A stretch of 18,056 nt of DNA from an uncultured Bacteroidota bacterium (lineage in GTDB: Bacteria; Bacteroidota; Bacteroidia; Chitinophagales; Chitinophagaceae), in contig CALLKA010000164.1 of NCBI GenBank assembly GCA_938008665.1, forward strand, positions 1 to 18,056. The letters are read 5' to 3'. The translations under genes and the position numbers were made by a program. The notes under the pieces are model-generated. The model made no database searches, was not told the DNA's origin, and worked only from the letters and a program-made list of their open reading frames with translations. This document shows, piece after piece, positions 8,121 to 15,872 of the stretch; the first letter of the stretch is position 1, and each line of letters opens with the position of its first letter.

Positions 8121-8594
8121 ATGAAAGCAGCACCTATGAGTTTAGATTCCATTGATATTGCCATTTTGAAAATTTTGCAAAAAAATGCTTTGGCAAAAAT
8201 TAAAGATATCAGCGCACAAGTGAACCTTTCTATGAGCCCGACACATGACAGAATTAAACGTTTGGAATTAGAAGGATACATTCAAGGATATGTGGGCATA
8301 TTAGATAGAAAAAAAATTGAACTTGGATTAATCGTCCATTGTCATGTGACTTTAGATAAACAAACCACCAATAATTTTTCTGAATTCGAACAAATCATTG
8401 CACAGTACCCCGAAGTTATTTCCTGTAGTTTGGTATCAGGGAATTTCGATTATTTTTTAAAATTAGTGACCAAGGATGTGGAAACTTACAATAAGTTTTA
8501 TCAAGAAAAATTAGCCATACTTCCCATGGTCGCACACATTAATAGTTTGTTTGTGATGGATGAAATAAAAACCACTACTGAACTACCTTTATAA
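8121..8594 (+). CDS. Lrp/AsnC-family transcriptional regulator
   Basis: This DNA-binding regulator probably senses an amino acid, likely alanine given its divergent neighbour ald. From the ATG at 8121 it has 157 residues, the usual family length. An N-terminal winged helix-turn-helix begins at LDSIDIAILKILQKNA and runs to RIKRLELEGYIQGY (about residues 8-57). It is followed by a RAM-type effector and oligomerisation domain with the typical pattern VISCSLVSGNFDYFLKLV and a C-terminal LFVMDEIK strand. The reading frame is open back to a TTG at 8067, but the promoter's -7 box lies at 8074-8081, so starts at 8121 or 8136 are preferred. The repeat-rich spacer suggests that it regulates ald and itself. 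The HAD phosphatase gene 50 bp downstream may be co-transcribed. Confidence 0.93.
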   Translation: MKAAPMSLDSIDIAILKILQKNALAKIKDISAQVNLSMSPTHDRIKRLELEGYIQGYVGILDRKKIELGLIVHCHVTLDKQTTNNFSEFEQIIAQYPEVISCSLVSGNFDYFLKLVTKDVETYNKFYQEKLAILPMVAHINSLFVMDEIKTTTELPL

Positions 8595-8644
8595 TTATAT
8601 ACTAATTAAATGCAATGCCTGTAAGCATTTCAAACATAAACGCA

Positions 8645-9271
8645 ATGAATACACCAATTAAAAATTTAATCTTCGACTTAGGAAATGTATTATATGATAT
8701 TGATTTTAAAAAAATGAATGATGGATTTACTTTGATAGGAATAAATGATATCGAGACCCATTTTACTTTAAATCAATCACATCGATTATTTCTTGATCTT
8801 GAAATGGGTTTTGTCAATGAACAAGTATTTTTTGATGGGTTTCGTACATTATCAAATTTGCCTTTAACCAATGATCAAATTACTATTGCATGGAATTCAT
8901 TGTTGGTTGGTTTTAGAAAATCTAGTATTCAATGGGTGAAGGAAAATAATAAAACCTATCCCACTTTTTTATATTCCAATACCAATCAAATTCATTGTGA
9001 TCATTTCATTCCAGAATTTGAAATGGAAGTGGCTGATTATCCATTTGAGTCTTTATTTCAAACCCCCTATTATTCTCATAAAATGGGGATGCGCAAACCC
9101 GATCCAGTTTCTTTTACTTATATATTAGAGAAAGAGGGTTTGGTGGCAGGAGAAACCTTATTTGTAGATGATAATGAACCCAATATAATCGCCGCAGCTT
9201 CCGTAGGATTGAAAGTGCTTCATCTAAAACCAGGGATGTTATTAGAAAATGAAATTCAAGCATACTTGTAG
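8645..9271 (+). CDS. HAD-superfamily phosphatase, YihX-like
   Basis: This cytoplasmic phosphatase of the haloacid dehalogenase superfamily is about 208 residues long and resembles E. coli YihX, a sugar-phosphate (glucose-1-phosphate) phosphatase. Motif I is FDLGNVLYDID with nucleophile Asp11 and Gly at the position of the usual second Asp, as in YihX. Motif II is SNTN (Ser111). Lys151 lies in GMRKPD, and motif IV is DDN at 175-177. The cap is the small helical type. The ATG at 8645 places the first strand right at the N-terminus; an in-frame ATG at 8615 would add ten polar residues of no clear use. The gene lies 50 bp after the Lrp/AsnC gene and faces the DUF4834-like gene. The substrate cannot be read from the sequence. 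Confidence 0.9.
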   Translation: MNTPIKNLIFDLGNVLYDIDFKKMNDGFTLIGINDIETHFTLNQSHRLFLDLEMGFVNEQVFFDGFRTLSNLPLTNDQITIAWNSLLVGFRKSSIQWVKENNKTYPTFLYSNTNQIHCDHFIPEFEMEVADYPFESLFQTPYYSHKMGMRKPDPVSFTYILEKEGLVAGETLFVDDNEPNIIAAASVGLKVLHLKPGMLLENEIQAYL

Positions 9272-9339
9272 TACCCACAAGCCACAAAAGGGGTTCAACT
9301 ATCAGGAGGCAAAAAGCCATGGGATGACTAAGAGAGGGG

Positions 9340-9588
9340 CTATTTCTTCTTAACTTCTTCAAAATCAATGTATTCTGCCTCAATTGGTGGGCTCGCAGGT
9401 TTGGGATTACTATTAAAAGTACTATTCGACCTTGTATTTGCATTGGCTTGTTGCTTGGCTGCTGCATCCCTAGCTTGTTCCATCGTTTGCCTCACGGTTC
9501 TTACGCCTTTACTGACTGGCACAACCACATTGAAAATCAATTTGTAAAGGAAATAGATCATTATCCCGTAAAAAATCAGCTTACTCAT
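9340..9588 (-). CDS. Small single-span membrane protein, DUF4834-like
   Basis: This 82-residue protein has one N-terminal hydrophobic segment (about residues 4-25, FYGIMIYFLYKLIFNVVVPV), a basic stretch after it, a low-complexity Gln/Ala/Asn/Ser/Pro linker and a C-terminal acidic tail ending EYIDFEEVKKK. This pattern matches the short Bacteroidota proteins grouped as DUF4834, whose function is unknown to me. The gene is convergent with the HAD phosphatase (68 bp between stops) and divergent from rimP. An exact TAnnTTTG element lies just upstream of its ATG, so the mRNA may be nearly leaderless. That it is a real gene is likely; the function is not known. Confidence 0.75.
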   Translation of the reverse strand: MSKLIFYGIMIYFLYKLIFNVVVPVSKGVRTVRQTMEQARDAAAKQQANANTRSNSTFNSNPKPASPPIEAEYIDFEEVKKK

Positions 9589-9592
9589 ACTG

Positions 9593-9600
9593 CAAAAATA
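9593..9600 (-). promoter_or_regulatory. -7 promoter element of the DUF4834-like gene
   Basis: On the minus strand TATTTTTG matches TAnnTTTG exactly and ends 4 bp before the ATG at 9588. No good -33 TTG is visible at the usual distance. If used, transcription would begin at or within a few bases of the start codon. Confidence 0.35.
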
Positions 9601-9618
9601 AGGGGTCTCTTAATATTA

Positions 9619-9650
9619 TTGGGATATTTCATCCCGTTTTATTACCTTTG
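9619..9650 (+). promoter_or_regulatory. Promoter of the rimP-nusA-infB operon
   Basis: TACCTTTG at 9643-9650 is an exact match to the Bacteroidota -7 element TAnnTTTG, preceded by TTG at 9619-9621 with 21 bp between. The predicted transcription start near 9657 leaves a leader of about 50 nt that contains a terminator-like hairpin before rimP. Confidence 0.6.
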
Positions 9651-9669
9651 GTGTAGTGTAAAAGCTATC

Positions 9670-9702
9670 GAAGGGAACGAAATCGTTCCCTTCTTCTTTT
9701 TT
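9670..9702 (+). terminator. Terminator-like hairpin in the rimP leader (possible attenuator)
   Basis: GAAGGGAACGA (9670-9680) pairs perfectly with TCGTTCCCTTC (9683-9693), and a T-rich run (nine T in 9694-9702 apart from one C) follows. This is a standard intrinsic terminator. It lies after the likely rimP promoter and only 4 bp before the rimP ATG. The nearest plus-strand gene upstream ends about 400 bp earlier with a minus-strand gene between, so it is not a simple terminator for that gene. A leader attenuator is the more natural reading. Confidence 0.8.
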
Positions 9703-9706
9703 AATT

Positions 9707-10177
9707 ATGGAACCAAGTGTATTAATCGATAAGGTAAAAGCAGTGATTGACCCTTTGTTAGCAGAGGATCTAAGCTATTTTTGTGTTCAAATTAAAGTGA
9801 AGCCGACCAATAATATTAAAGTGTTTTTGGACGGAGATAATGGCTTACCGATTGAAAGATGTACTTTTTTTAATCGAAAATTGTACAAAGCTATCGAGGA
9901 AGAAGCATGGTTTCCGGAAGGTGATTTTTCATTAGAAGTTTCATCACCTGGGGTAGATGAACCATTAGTATTACAACGACAATATCAAAAAAATAAAGGT
10001 CGTAAGGTATTGGTCACGATGAATGATGGCATTGAAAAGGAAGGACAGTTATTAGAAGTAGGGGAACAGGAAATTACTTTGGAGTGGACGGAGGGAAAAG
10101 GGAAAAAAGCATTGCAACAGCAAATGCAAATACCATTTGAAAATATTAAATCAACAATAGTTCAAGTTCAATTTTAA
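9707..10177 (+). CDS. rimP: Ribosome maturation factor RimP
   Basis: RimP helps assemble the 30S ribosomal subunit in the cytoplasm. The 156-residue length is normal. The N-terminal alpha/beta domain contains the hallmark LEVSSPGVDEPL (about residues 76-87) after a region with a conserved internal Asp-rich stretch, and the C-terminal part (about 90-156) is the SH3-like domain. It is the first gene of the widely conserved rimP-nusA-infB cluster; nusA begins 38 bp after its stop. The ATG follows directly after a hairpin and U-tract, leaving no room for a Shine-Dalgarno sequence, which is normal for Bacteroidota. Confidence 0.96.
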   Translation: MEPSVLIDKVKAVIDPLLAEDLSYFCVQIKVKPTNNIKVFLDGDNGLPIERCTFFNRKLYKAIEEEAWFPEGDFSLEVSSPGVDEPLVLQRQYQKNKGRKVLVTMNDGIEKEGQLLEVGEQEITLEWTEGKGKKALQQQMQIPFENIKSTIVQVQF

Positions 10178-10215
10178 CAAATCATCAAGCTACATGCTTG
10201 AAAAAAAATTATGTT

Positions 10216-11466
10216 ATGGCAAGTATAAATTTGATCGAAGCTTTTCAGGAGTTTAAAGATGCTGAAAATATAGATCGCCCAACGATGATGAAAGTGGTTG
10301 AAGATGTTTTTAAAACTTTGATCAGAAAAAAGTACGGTAGTGACGAAAATTTTGATGTAATCGTGAATGCCGAAAAAGGAGATTTGGAAATTATTCGTCG
10401 TCGTCAAATTAGACCCGATGATGATGTTGACAATCCTTTAGAGGAAGTACCGTATTCTTACGCAATCAAGATAGAGCCTGACTTTGAGATAGGTGAGGAC
10501 TTATACGAGGAAGTGGATATTTTAGATTTTGGTCGTAGAGCAATTTTGGCTGCGAAACAAACTTTAGCTTCTCGTATTAATGATTTGAAGAAGAATGTAT
10601 TAGTAAAAAAATATTCAGATCGTATTGGCGAAATTATCAATGCAGAAATTTATCAGGTTTGGAAAAAAGAAGTTTTATTGCTAGATGAAGAAGGCAACGA
10701 ATTGATTCTTCCAAAAACAGAACAAATTCCTCAGGACTTTTTTAAGAAAGGCGAAAACATTCGTGCTGTAGTTGCAAGAGTGGATATGAAAAATAATTCA
10801 CCTGTAATTATCTTGTCAAGAACAAATCCATTGTTCCTTGCTAAATTATTAGAAATTGAAGTACCAGAAATATTTGATGGTTTAATTACCATTAAAAAAA
10901 TTGTGCGTGAACCAGGGGAGCGTGCAAAAGTTGCCGTTGAATCATTTGATGATAGAATTGATCCAGTAGGTGCATGTGTGGGTATGAAAGGAAGTCGTAT
11001 TCATGGAATTGTTAGAGAGTTGAAAAATGAAAATATTGATGTCATTAATTTTACAACTAATACACAATTATTAATTCAACGTTCTTTAACGCCTGCCAAA
11101 ATCAGCTACATGAACATTGACAACGATACAAAACGTGTCGAAGTTTATTTACCTGCTGATCAGGTTTCTTTAGCGATTGGTCGTCGTGGGGTAAATATCA
11201 AATTAGCCGCTGAATTAACTGGCTATGAATTAGATGTTTATCGTGAGGACGAGGAAATTGTGGATGAGTTTGATATTGATTTAGATGAATTTAGCGATGA
11301 AATTGAAACCTGGATTATCGATGAATTTAAGCGTGTGGGTTGTGATACAGCGCGTAGCGTTATTAAATTAAGCGCGGATGAGCTAGAAAGAAGAACAGAC
11401 TTGGAAAAAGAGACCATTGCGGATGTTCGTCGAATTTTACAAGAAGAGTTTGATAAAGGTGAATAA
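10216..11466 (+). CDS. nusA: Transcription termination/antitermination factor NusA
   Basis: NusA binds RNA polymerase and modulates pausing, intrinsic termination and antitermination. From the ATG at 10216 it has 416 residues starting MASINLIEAFQEF, the typical Bacteroidota N-terminus; an in-frame TTG at 10198 would add only six Lys-rich residues and is rejected. Domains in order are the polymerase-binding N-terminal domain (about 1-125), S1 (about 130-200), KH1 with the GMKG loop at 256-259, and KH2 with GRRG at 322-325. An acidic C-terminal segment follows, with a short helix-hairpin-helix-like end (about 365-416). The gene sits between rimP and infB as in most bacteria. A terminator-like hairpin before rimP suggests that NusA could control its own operon. 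Confidence 0.97.
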   Translation: MASINLIEAFQEFKDAENIDRPTMMKVVEDVFKTLIRKKYGSDENFDVIVNAEKGDLEIIRRRQIRPDDDVDNPLEEVPYSYAIKIEPDFEIGEDLYEEVDILDFGRRAILAAKQTLASRINDLKKNVLVKKYSDRIGEIINAEIYQVWKKEVLLLDEEGNELILPKTEQIPQDFFKKGENIRAVVARVDMKNNSPVIILSRTNPLFLAKLLEIEVPEIFDGLITIKKIVREPGERAKVAVESFDDRIDPVGACVGMKGSRIHGIVRELKNENIDVINFTTNTQLLIQRSLTPAKISYMNIDNDTKRVEVYLPADQVSLAIGRRGVNIKLAAELTGYELDVYREDEEIVDEFDIDLDEFSDEIETWIIDEFKRVGCDTARSVIKLSADELERRTDLEKETIADVRRILQEEFDKGE

Positions 11467-11482
11467 CCTTGATTTTTGAAAG

Positions 11483-11490
11483 TATATTTG
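11483..11490 (+). promoter_or_regulatory. Possible internal promoter (-7 element) for infB
   Basis: TATATTTG in the 69-bp nusA-infB gap matches TAnnTTTG exactly. A -33 TTTG at normal spacing is missing (the nearest, at 11449-11452, is 30 bp away), so strength is doubtful. If active, it would let infB be expressed apart from nusA, with a leader of about 40 nt. Confidence 0.35.
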
Positions 11491-11503
11491 TATTAGGTTA
11501 CTC

Positions 11504-11522
11504 GTTCCTAAAAAAAAGGGAC
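11504..11522 (+). other. Small hairpin in the infB leader
   Basis: GTTCCT (11504-11509) can pair with AGGGAC (11517-11522), with one G-U wobble and an all-A loop. The left arm with its flank (TCGTTCC, 11502-11508) repeats seven bases of the right arm of the rimP leader hairpin (9683-9689). It is weak by itself and not followed by a U-tract, so it is not a terminator. Confidence 0.3.
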
Positions 11523-11535
11523 AAAAAACAATAGA

Positions 11536-14412
11536 ATGTCAGAATTGAAATTACCAAGATTGTTAGCTGCGGCTAAGGAATTCAACATCGGTCAAGATAC
11601 CTTGATTGAATTTCTTTCAAAAAAAGGTTTCCCTAAGGATGACCTTAAGCCAGCGGCTAAATTAACTGAGGCGCAGTATTATGCTTTGCAAGCTGAATTC
11701 CAGGGCGACAAGGTTGCTAGGGATAAAGCGGATCATGTGGAATTGCCTAAAAATGCAATCACTGATAAAGCAAAAAAACCAGAAGAAGTAGTTGCTAAAA
11801 AAGCAGTGGTCGCAGAAGTCCCTGAAGCTCCAAAAGCGGAAGAAGCTGTTGCTGAAAAAGCAGAAAAACCTAAAGCAGCAAAAGCGAAAAAAGAAGAAGC
11901 GCCAGTTGTTAATGAGGAAGCTACTACTACAAATATAAAAGCGCCAGAAGTTGAAGCACCTAAGGTGATTAATAAAATTGATTTATCTCAAATTGATTCT
12001 TCTACAAGACCTAAAAAATCTGCAAAAAAAGCGGATGAGCCAAAAGCGCCTGAAGAAAAGGCAGTAGAACCAATAAAAGCACCTGCAAAAAAAGAGGCAA
12101 CAGCTCCTAAAAAAGAAGCACCAGTGGATCATTCCATCGCACCTGAAAATGTGCATGGGAAAATTGAAAATATTAGAGCTGATAAATTAGAAGGTCCTAA
12201 AATTATGGGTAAAATTGATTTACCTGTAAATAGTGATACGAGGCCGAAGCCAATGAGTCAGGAGGAAAAGCGTGTTCGTAAGCGTATTCCTACACCAACA
12301 GGTCGTCCGCAACAAGGTGGTGGCCAACAAGGCGGAAATCGCCCAGGCGGCGGTGTTCAACAAGGTGGTAACCGTCCAGGCGGTGGCTATCAAGGACAAG
12401 GCGGTGGTAATAGGCCAGGTGGTGGCGCAAGACCAGGTGGTGGTGCTCGTCCAGGTGGAAATCGTAATACACCTCAAACTGCGGAGCAAAAAGAAATCGG
12501 TCAAAAAGCAATTCAAGATAAGATCAAGGAAACGCAAGCTAAATTATCAGGCCAAGGTGGTCGCGGTAAAAGTTTGAAATCTAAATATCGTCGCGCGAAA
12601 AGAGAAGAAGCTGCAGAAAATGAACAAAATGAAGTAAGTGATAATAAATTACAAGTAACAGAATTTGTTACGGTAAGTGAGTTGTCAAGTTTGATGGATG
12701 TGAGCTTTGCAGATATCATTAGCAAGTGTATGAACTTGGGTATCATGGTTTCCATTAACCAACGATTAGATGCGGAGGTGATTGAATTAGTCGCAAGTGA
12801 ATTTGGATTTGAAGTTGAATTTGTTGGATTGGAAGATGTGGAAGAATTAGATGAGGAAGAAGAAGCAGAAGATTTAGCGAATTTAGTGGAGCGTCCGCCG
12901 ATTGTGACCATCATGGGACACGTCGATCATGGTAAAACATCATTACTGGATTATATACGTAATGCAAATGTTGTTGCGGGTGAAGCAGGAGGGATTACAC
13001 AACATATTGGTGCCTATGAAGTAACCTTGCCGAATGGTAAAGCAATTACTTTCTTGGATACGCCAGGTCACGAAGCCTTTACTGCAATGCGTGCACGTGG
13101 TGCGAAAGTAACTGATATTGCGATTATTGTTGTTGCTGCGGATGATGCAGTGATGCCACAAACTAAGGAAGCCATCAGTCACTCACAAGCGGCTAGTGTT
13201 CCAATGATTTTTGCGGTAAATAAAATTGATAAAGATGGCGCGAATCCACAAAAGATATATGAGCAATTATCTCAAATGAATATTTTAGTGGAAGCTTGGG
13301 GTGGTAAATTCCAAAACCAAGAATTATCGGCTAAGCAAGGTTTAAATGTAGATACTTTATTAGAAAAAATTATTTTAGAATCTGACTTATTAGACCTGAA
13401 AGCAAATCCAAATAAGGAAGCTACAGGAACAATTATTGAAGCATCTTTAGATAAAGGACGTGGTTATGTGGCTACGATACTAGTTCAAAATGGCACTTTG
13501 AAACAAGGTGATTTAATTTTATCAGGACAATTTTATGGTCGTGTAAAAGCGATGTTTAATGAACGTAACCAACGTATCGAAACTGCACCACCTTCAACAC
13601 CAGTGGTGATATTAGGTTTGAATGGTGCTCCTCAGGCGGGTGAGAAGTTTAAAGTATTTGATGATGAGTCGGAGGCAAAAGAATTAGCAACTAAGCGTTC
13701 TCAATTATTAAGAGAGCAAGGCTTAAGAACTAGAAAACATATTACATTGGATGAAATTGGTCGTCGTTTGGCTTTAGGAAATTTCAAGGAATTGAATATT
13801 ATCATTAAAGGTGACGTGGATGGATCAGTAGAAGCGTTGAGTGATTCATTGCAAAAATTATCCACTTCTGAAATTGCCATTCGCGTGGTATTGAAAGGGG
13901 TAGGCCAAATTTCTGAGTCGGATGTGTTATTATCAGCTGCATCGGATGCAATTATTATTGGATTTAATGTACGTCCAAGTATGCAAGCCAATAAATTGGC
14001 AGAAGCAGAGGGCGTAGAGATTAAATTATACTCTATTATCTACAACGCTATTGATGAAATCAAGAGTGCAATGGAAGGTATGTTGGAGCCAAAAATTCAA
14101 GAAAAAATTGTTGCCAATGTGGAAGTACGCGAAGTGTACAAGTTTGATAAAGCGACCGTGGCAGGATGTTTTGTTTTGGATGGAAAATTAAGTAGAAATA
14201 GCAAAATAAGAATAATTCGTGATGGTATTGTTGAATATCCTAAAGGAGAAGGACAAGCTGCTGAATTAGGAAGCTTAAAGCGTTTCAAAGATGATGTGAA
14301 AGATGTTGTTTCTAACATGGAATGCGGATTGACCATCAAAAACTTTATCGACTTAAAAGTTGGCGATATTGTAGAAGCGTTTGAGGAAGAAGAAGTGAAG
14401 CGTACTTTATAA
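11536..14412 (+). CDS. infB: Translation initiation factor IF-2
   Basis: IF-2 is the GTPase that brings initiator fMet-tRNA to the 30S subunit and promotes subunit joining. The protein has 958 residues. An N-terminal IF2_N-type helix domain (about 1-55) is followed by a long Ala/Lys/Glu/Pro-rich linker and a Gly/Gln/Arg/Pro-rich stretch (about 254-313). A second IF2_N domain lies at about 372-425. The G domain has G1 GHVDHGKT (461-468), G3 DTPGH (508-512), G4 NKID (562-565) and a SAK G5 motif, followed by domains II-IV. The motif KIDL...TRPK appears twice in the linker (about 147-160 and 226-238). The long linker is usual for Bacteroidota. No internal frameshift is seen despite the low-complexity DNA. 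Confidence 0.98.
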   Translation: MSELKLPRLLAAAKEFNIGQDTLIEFLSKKGFPKDDLKPAAKLTEAQYYALQAEFQGDKVARDKADHVELPKNAITDKAKKPEEVVAKKAVVAEVPEAPKAEEAVAEKAEKPKAAKAKKEEAPVVNEEATTTNIKAPEVEAPKVINKIDLSQIDSSTRPKKSAKKADEPKAPEEKAVEPIKAPAKKEATAPKKEAPVDHSIAPENVHGKIENIRADKLEGPKIMGKIDLPVNSDTRPKPMSQEEKRVRKRIPTPTGRPQQGGGQQGGNRPGGGVQQGGNRPGGGYQGQGGGNRPGGGARPGGGARPGGNRNTPQTAEQKEIGQKAIQDKIKETQAKLSGQGGRGKSLKSKYRRAKREEAAENEQNEVSDNKLQVTEFVTVSELSSLMDVSFADIISKCMNLGIMVSINQRLDAEVIELVASEFGFEVEFVGLEDVEELDEEEEAEDLANLVERPPIVTIMGHVDHGKTSLLDYIRNANVVAGEAGGITQHIGAYEVTLPNGKAITFLDTPGHEAFTAMRARGAKVTDIAIIVVAADDAVMPQTKEAISHSQAASVPMIFAVNKIDKDGANPQKIYEQLSQMNILVEAWGGKFQNQELSAKQGLNVDTLLEKIILESDLLDLKANPNKEATGTIIEASLDKGRGYVATILVQNGTLKQGDLILSGQFYGRVKAMFNERNQRIETAPPSTPVVILGLNGAPQAGEKFKVFDDESEAKELATKRSQLLREQGLRTRKHITLDEIGRRLALGNFKELNIIIKGDVDGSVEALSDSLQKLSTSEIAIRVVLKGVGQISESDVLLSAASDAIIIGFNVRPSMQANKLAEAEGVEIKLYSIIYNAIDEIKSAMEGMLEPKIQEKIVANVEVREVYKFDKATVAGCFVLDGKLSRNSKIRIIRDGIVEYPKGEGQAAELGSLKRFKDDVKDVVSNMECGLTIKNFIDLKVGDIVEAFEEEEVKRTL

Positions 14413-14480
14413 AATAATTAAGATTTGATTTTTGGGAAAACCGACCATGAATCAGACCTTTAAACATTAATATTATTTAG

Positions 14481-15872
14481 ATGAAAATAGTCAGTATTGT
14501 TTTTTGTTTCTTTTTTTTATCCATGTCGGTTCATGTTAATGCACAAGTAAAAAAAGTATTAGCCGATAAAATTATTGGAACTGTCGGTGATAAATTTATT
14601 TTAAGATCTGATATTGAGAATACAATGCTTGATATGAAAAGGCAAGCTCAGGGCGAGGAAAATATAATTTTACCAAATGCATGTCAAATTGTTGAACAAC
14701 AATTAATTCGTAAAGCATTGGTATTACAAGCTGAAAAGGATTCGATTATAGTAACAGAAGAGGAAGTGGAAAATGCCATTGATATGCGCATTAGACAATT
14801 CTTGCAACAATTTGGATCCAAGGAAGTATTAGAGGAAGTGGCAGGCAGAAGCATTATTCAGTTAAAAGAGGACTTTAGAATTCAAATTAAGGAGCAGAAG
14901 TTGTCGGAAAGCATGCAAGAAAAAATTGTTGAAAAAATTAAAATCACCCCATTTGAAGTTAGGGCTTTTTATAATAAAATTCCAGTGGATAGCTTGCCAC
15001 TATATGAGAGTGAGGTGAGCATTGCAGAAATTATTGTTCACCCTAAAGCCAATCGCGATATTGAAGAATATGTCATTAAGCAATTATCCGATTTCAGACG
15101 TCAAATTGAAACTGGAATAAATAAGTTTGACCAAATGGTTAAATTATATTCGGAGGACCCTAGTTCTAAAGAAAACTTAGGCCAGTTTAATATTAACAGA
15201 AACGAAAAAACTTGGGATCCCGCATTTATGGCAGGTTCTTTTCGTTTAAAAGAAGGTCAAATTTCAGCACCCATCAAATCAAAATTTGGATATCATATTA
15301 TCCAACTTATTTCACGTTCCGGAGATGATGCTGTTGTTAAACATATTCTTAGAATCCCACCTATTACCAAGGATGAGATCAACATTGCCAAACATTTATT
15401 AGATAGTGTTAAGAAGGAAATTCTTGCAAATAAAATGAGTTTTGGAGAAGCAGTTAACAAATACAGTGACGATGACGGAAGTAAATTTAGCGGTGGTGCA
15501 GTCACAGGTGGTGATGGGTCATCCTATGTTAATATTGATCAATTAGATAAGGACATGGTGGTCATGTTAAAAACATTAAAACCTGGAGATATCTCAGATC
15601 CGCAAGTATATCAAGATGATCGTGGAAGACAAACAGTGCGTTTGATTTATTTTAGAGAAAGAACATCACCACATAAAGAAAACTTAAGAGAAGATTATAA
15701 CCGTGTGTCCCAGCGTGCGTTAGAGCAGAAAAAAGTCAAACAAATGGAAAGCTGGTTTAAAGAGCACATTCCTAATTATTACATTTACGTAGATGCAGAA
15801 TACCACGGTTGTCCTGAATTAACTGATTGGGCAAAAGTGGCAGATGCAATTATAACTGAAAAAGTGTATTAA
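14481..15872 (+). CDS. SurA-like periplasmic peptidyl-prolyl isomerase
   Basis: This 463-residue periplasmic chaperone probably assists folding of outer-membrane proteins. A signal peptide (residues 1-21, cleavage after VNA) leads into a SurA-type N-terminal domain (about 27-165, starting DKIIGTVGDKFILRSDIE). Two parvulin domains follow. The first (about 175-275) has the full pattern LYSEDPSS, LGQF and FGYHIIQL. The second (about 278-390) has KHILRIPPI, YSDDDGSKFSGG and VRLIYF. A C-terminal tail of about 70 residues includes a Cys. The length and order fit SurA homologues of Bacteroidota. It lies 68 bp after infB and 12 bp before the PurF-like gene, so it may be part of the same transcript. 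The ATG at 14481 gives an ideal signal peptide. Confidence 0.93.
   Translation: MKIVSIVFCFFFLSMSVHVNAQVKKVLADKIIGTVGDKFILRSDIENTMLDMKRQAQGEENIILPNACQIVEQQLIRKALVLQAEKDSIIVTEEEVENAIDMRIRQFLQQFGSKEVLEEVAGRSIIQLKEDFRIQIKEQKLSESMQEKIVEKIKITPFEVRAFYNKIPVDSLPLYESEVSIAEIIVHPKANRDIEEYVIKQLSDFRRQIETGINKFDQMVKLYSEDPSSKENLGQFNINRNEKTWDPAFMAGSFRLKEGQISAPIKSKFGYHIIQLISRSGDDAVVKHILRIPPITKDEINIAKHLLDSVKKEILANKMSFGEAVNKYSDDDGSKFSGGAVTGGDGSSYVNIDQLDKDMVVMLKTLKPGDISDPQVYQDDRGRQTVRLIYFRERTSPHKENLREDYNRVSQRALEQKKVKQMESWFKEHIPNYYIYVDAEYHGCPELTDWAKVADAIITEKVY

Noticed and set aside
8615..8644. Upstream ATG of the HAD phosphatase at 8615
   Set aside because: It adds ten polar residues not needed by the fold; the first strand and motif I follow directly after the ATG at 8645. 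It cannot be fully excluded.
10198..10215. TTG start of nusA at 10198
   Set aside because: It would add only six residues before the canonical MASINLIEAF N-terminus, and the ATG at 10216 is a better start.
12301..12480. Gly-rich repeat tract in infB as a tandem DNA repeat or recombination site
   Set aside because: The units vary in length and sequence and all encode an in-frame disordered linker normal for Bacteroidota IF-2.
12220..12577. Open frames on both strands across the Gly-rich part of infB
   Set aside because: They arise from the GC-richer low-complexity repeats; their translations are His/Leu/Thr/Val-biased with no recognisable domain, and the infB frame is continuous.
14447..14470. 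Seven-codon ORF (MNQTFKH) between infB and the SurA-like gene
   Set aside because: It is too short to separate from chance, and there is no sign of an attenuator around it.
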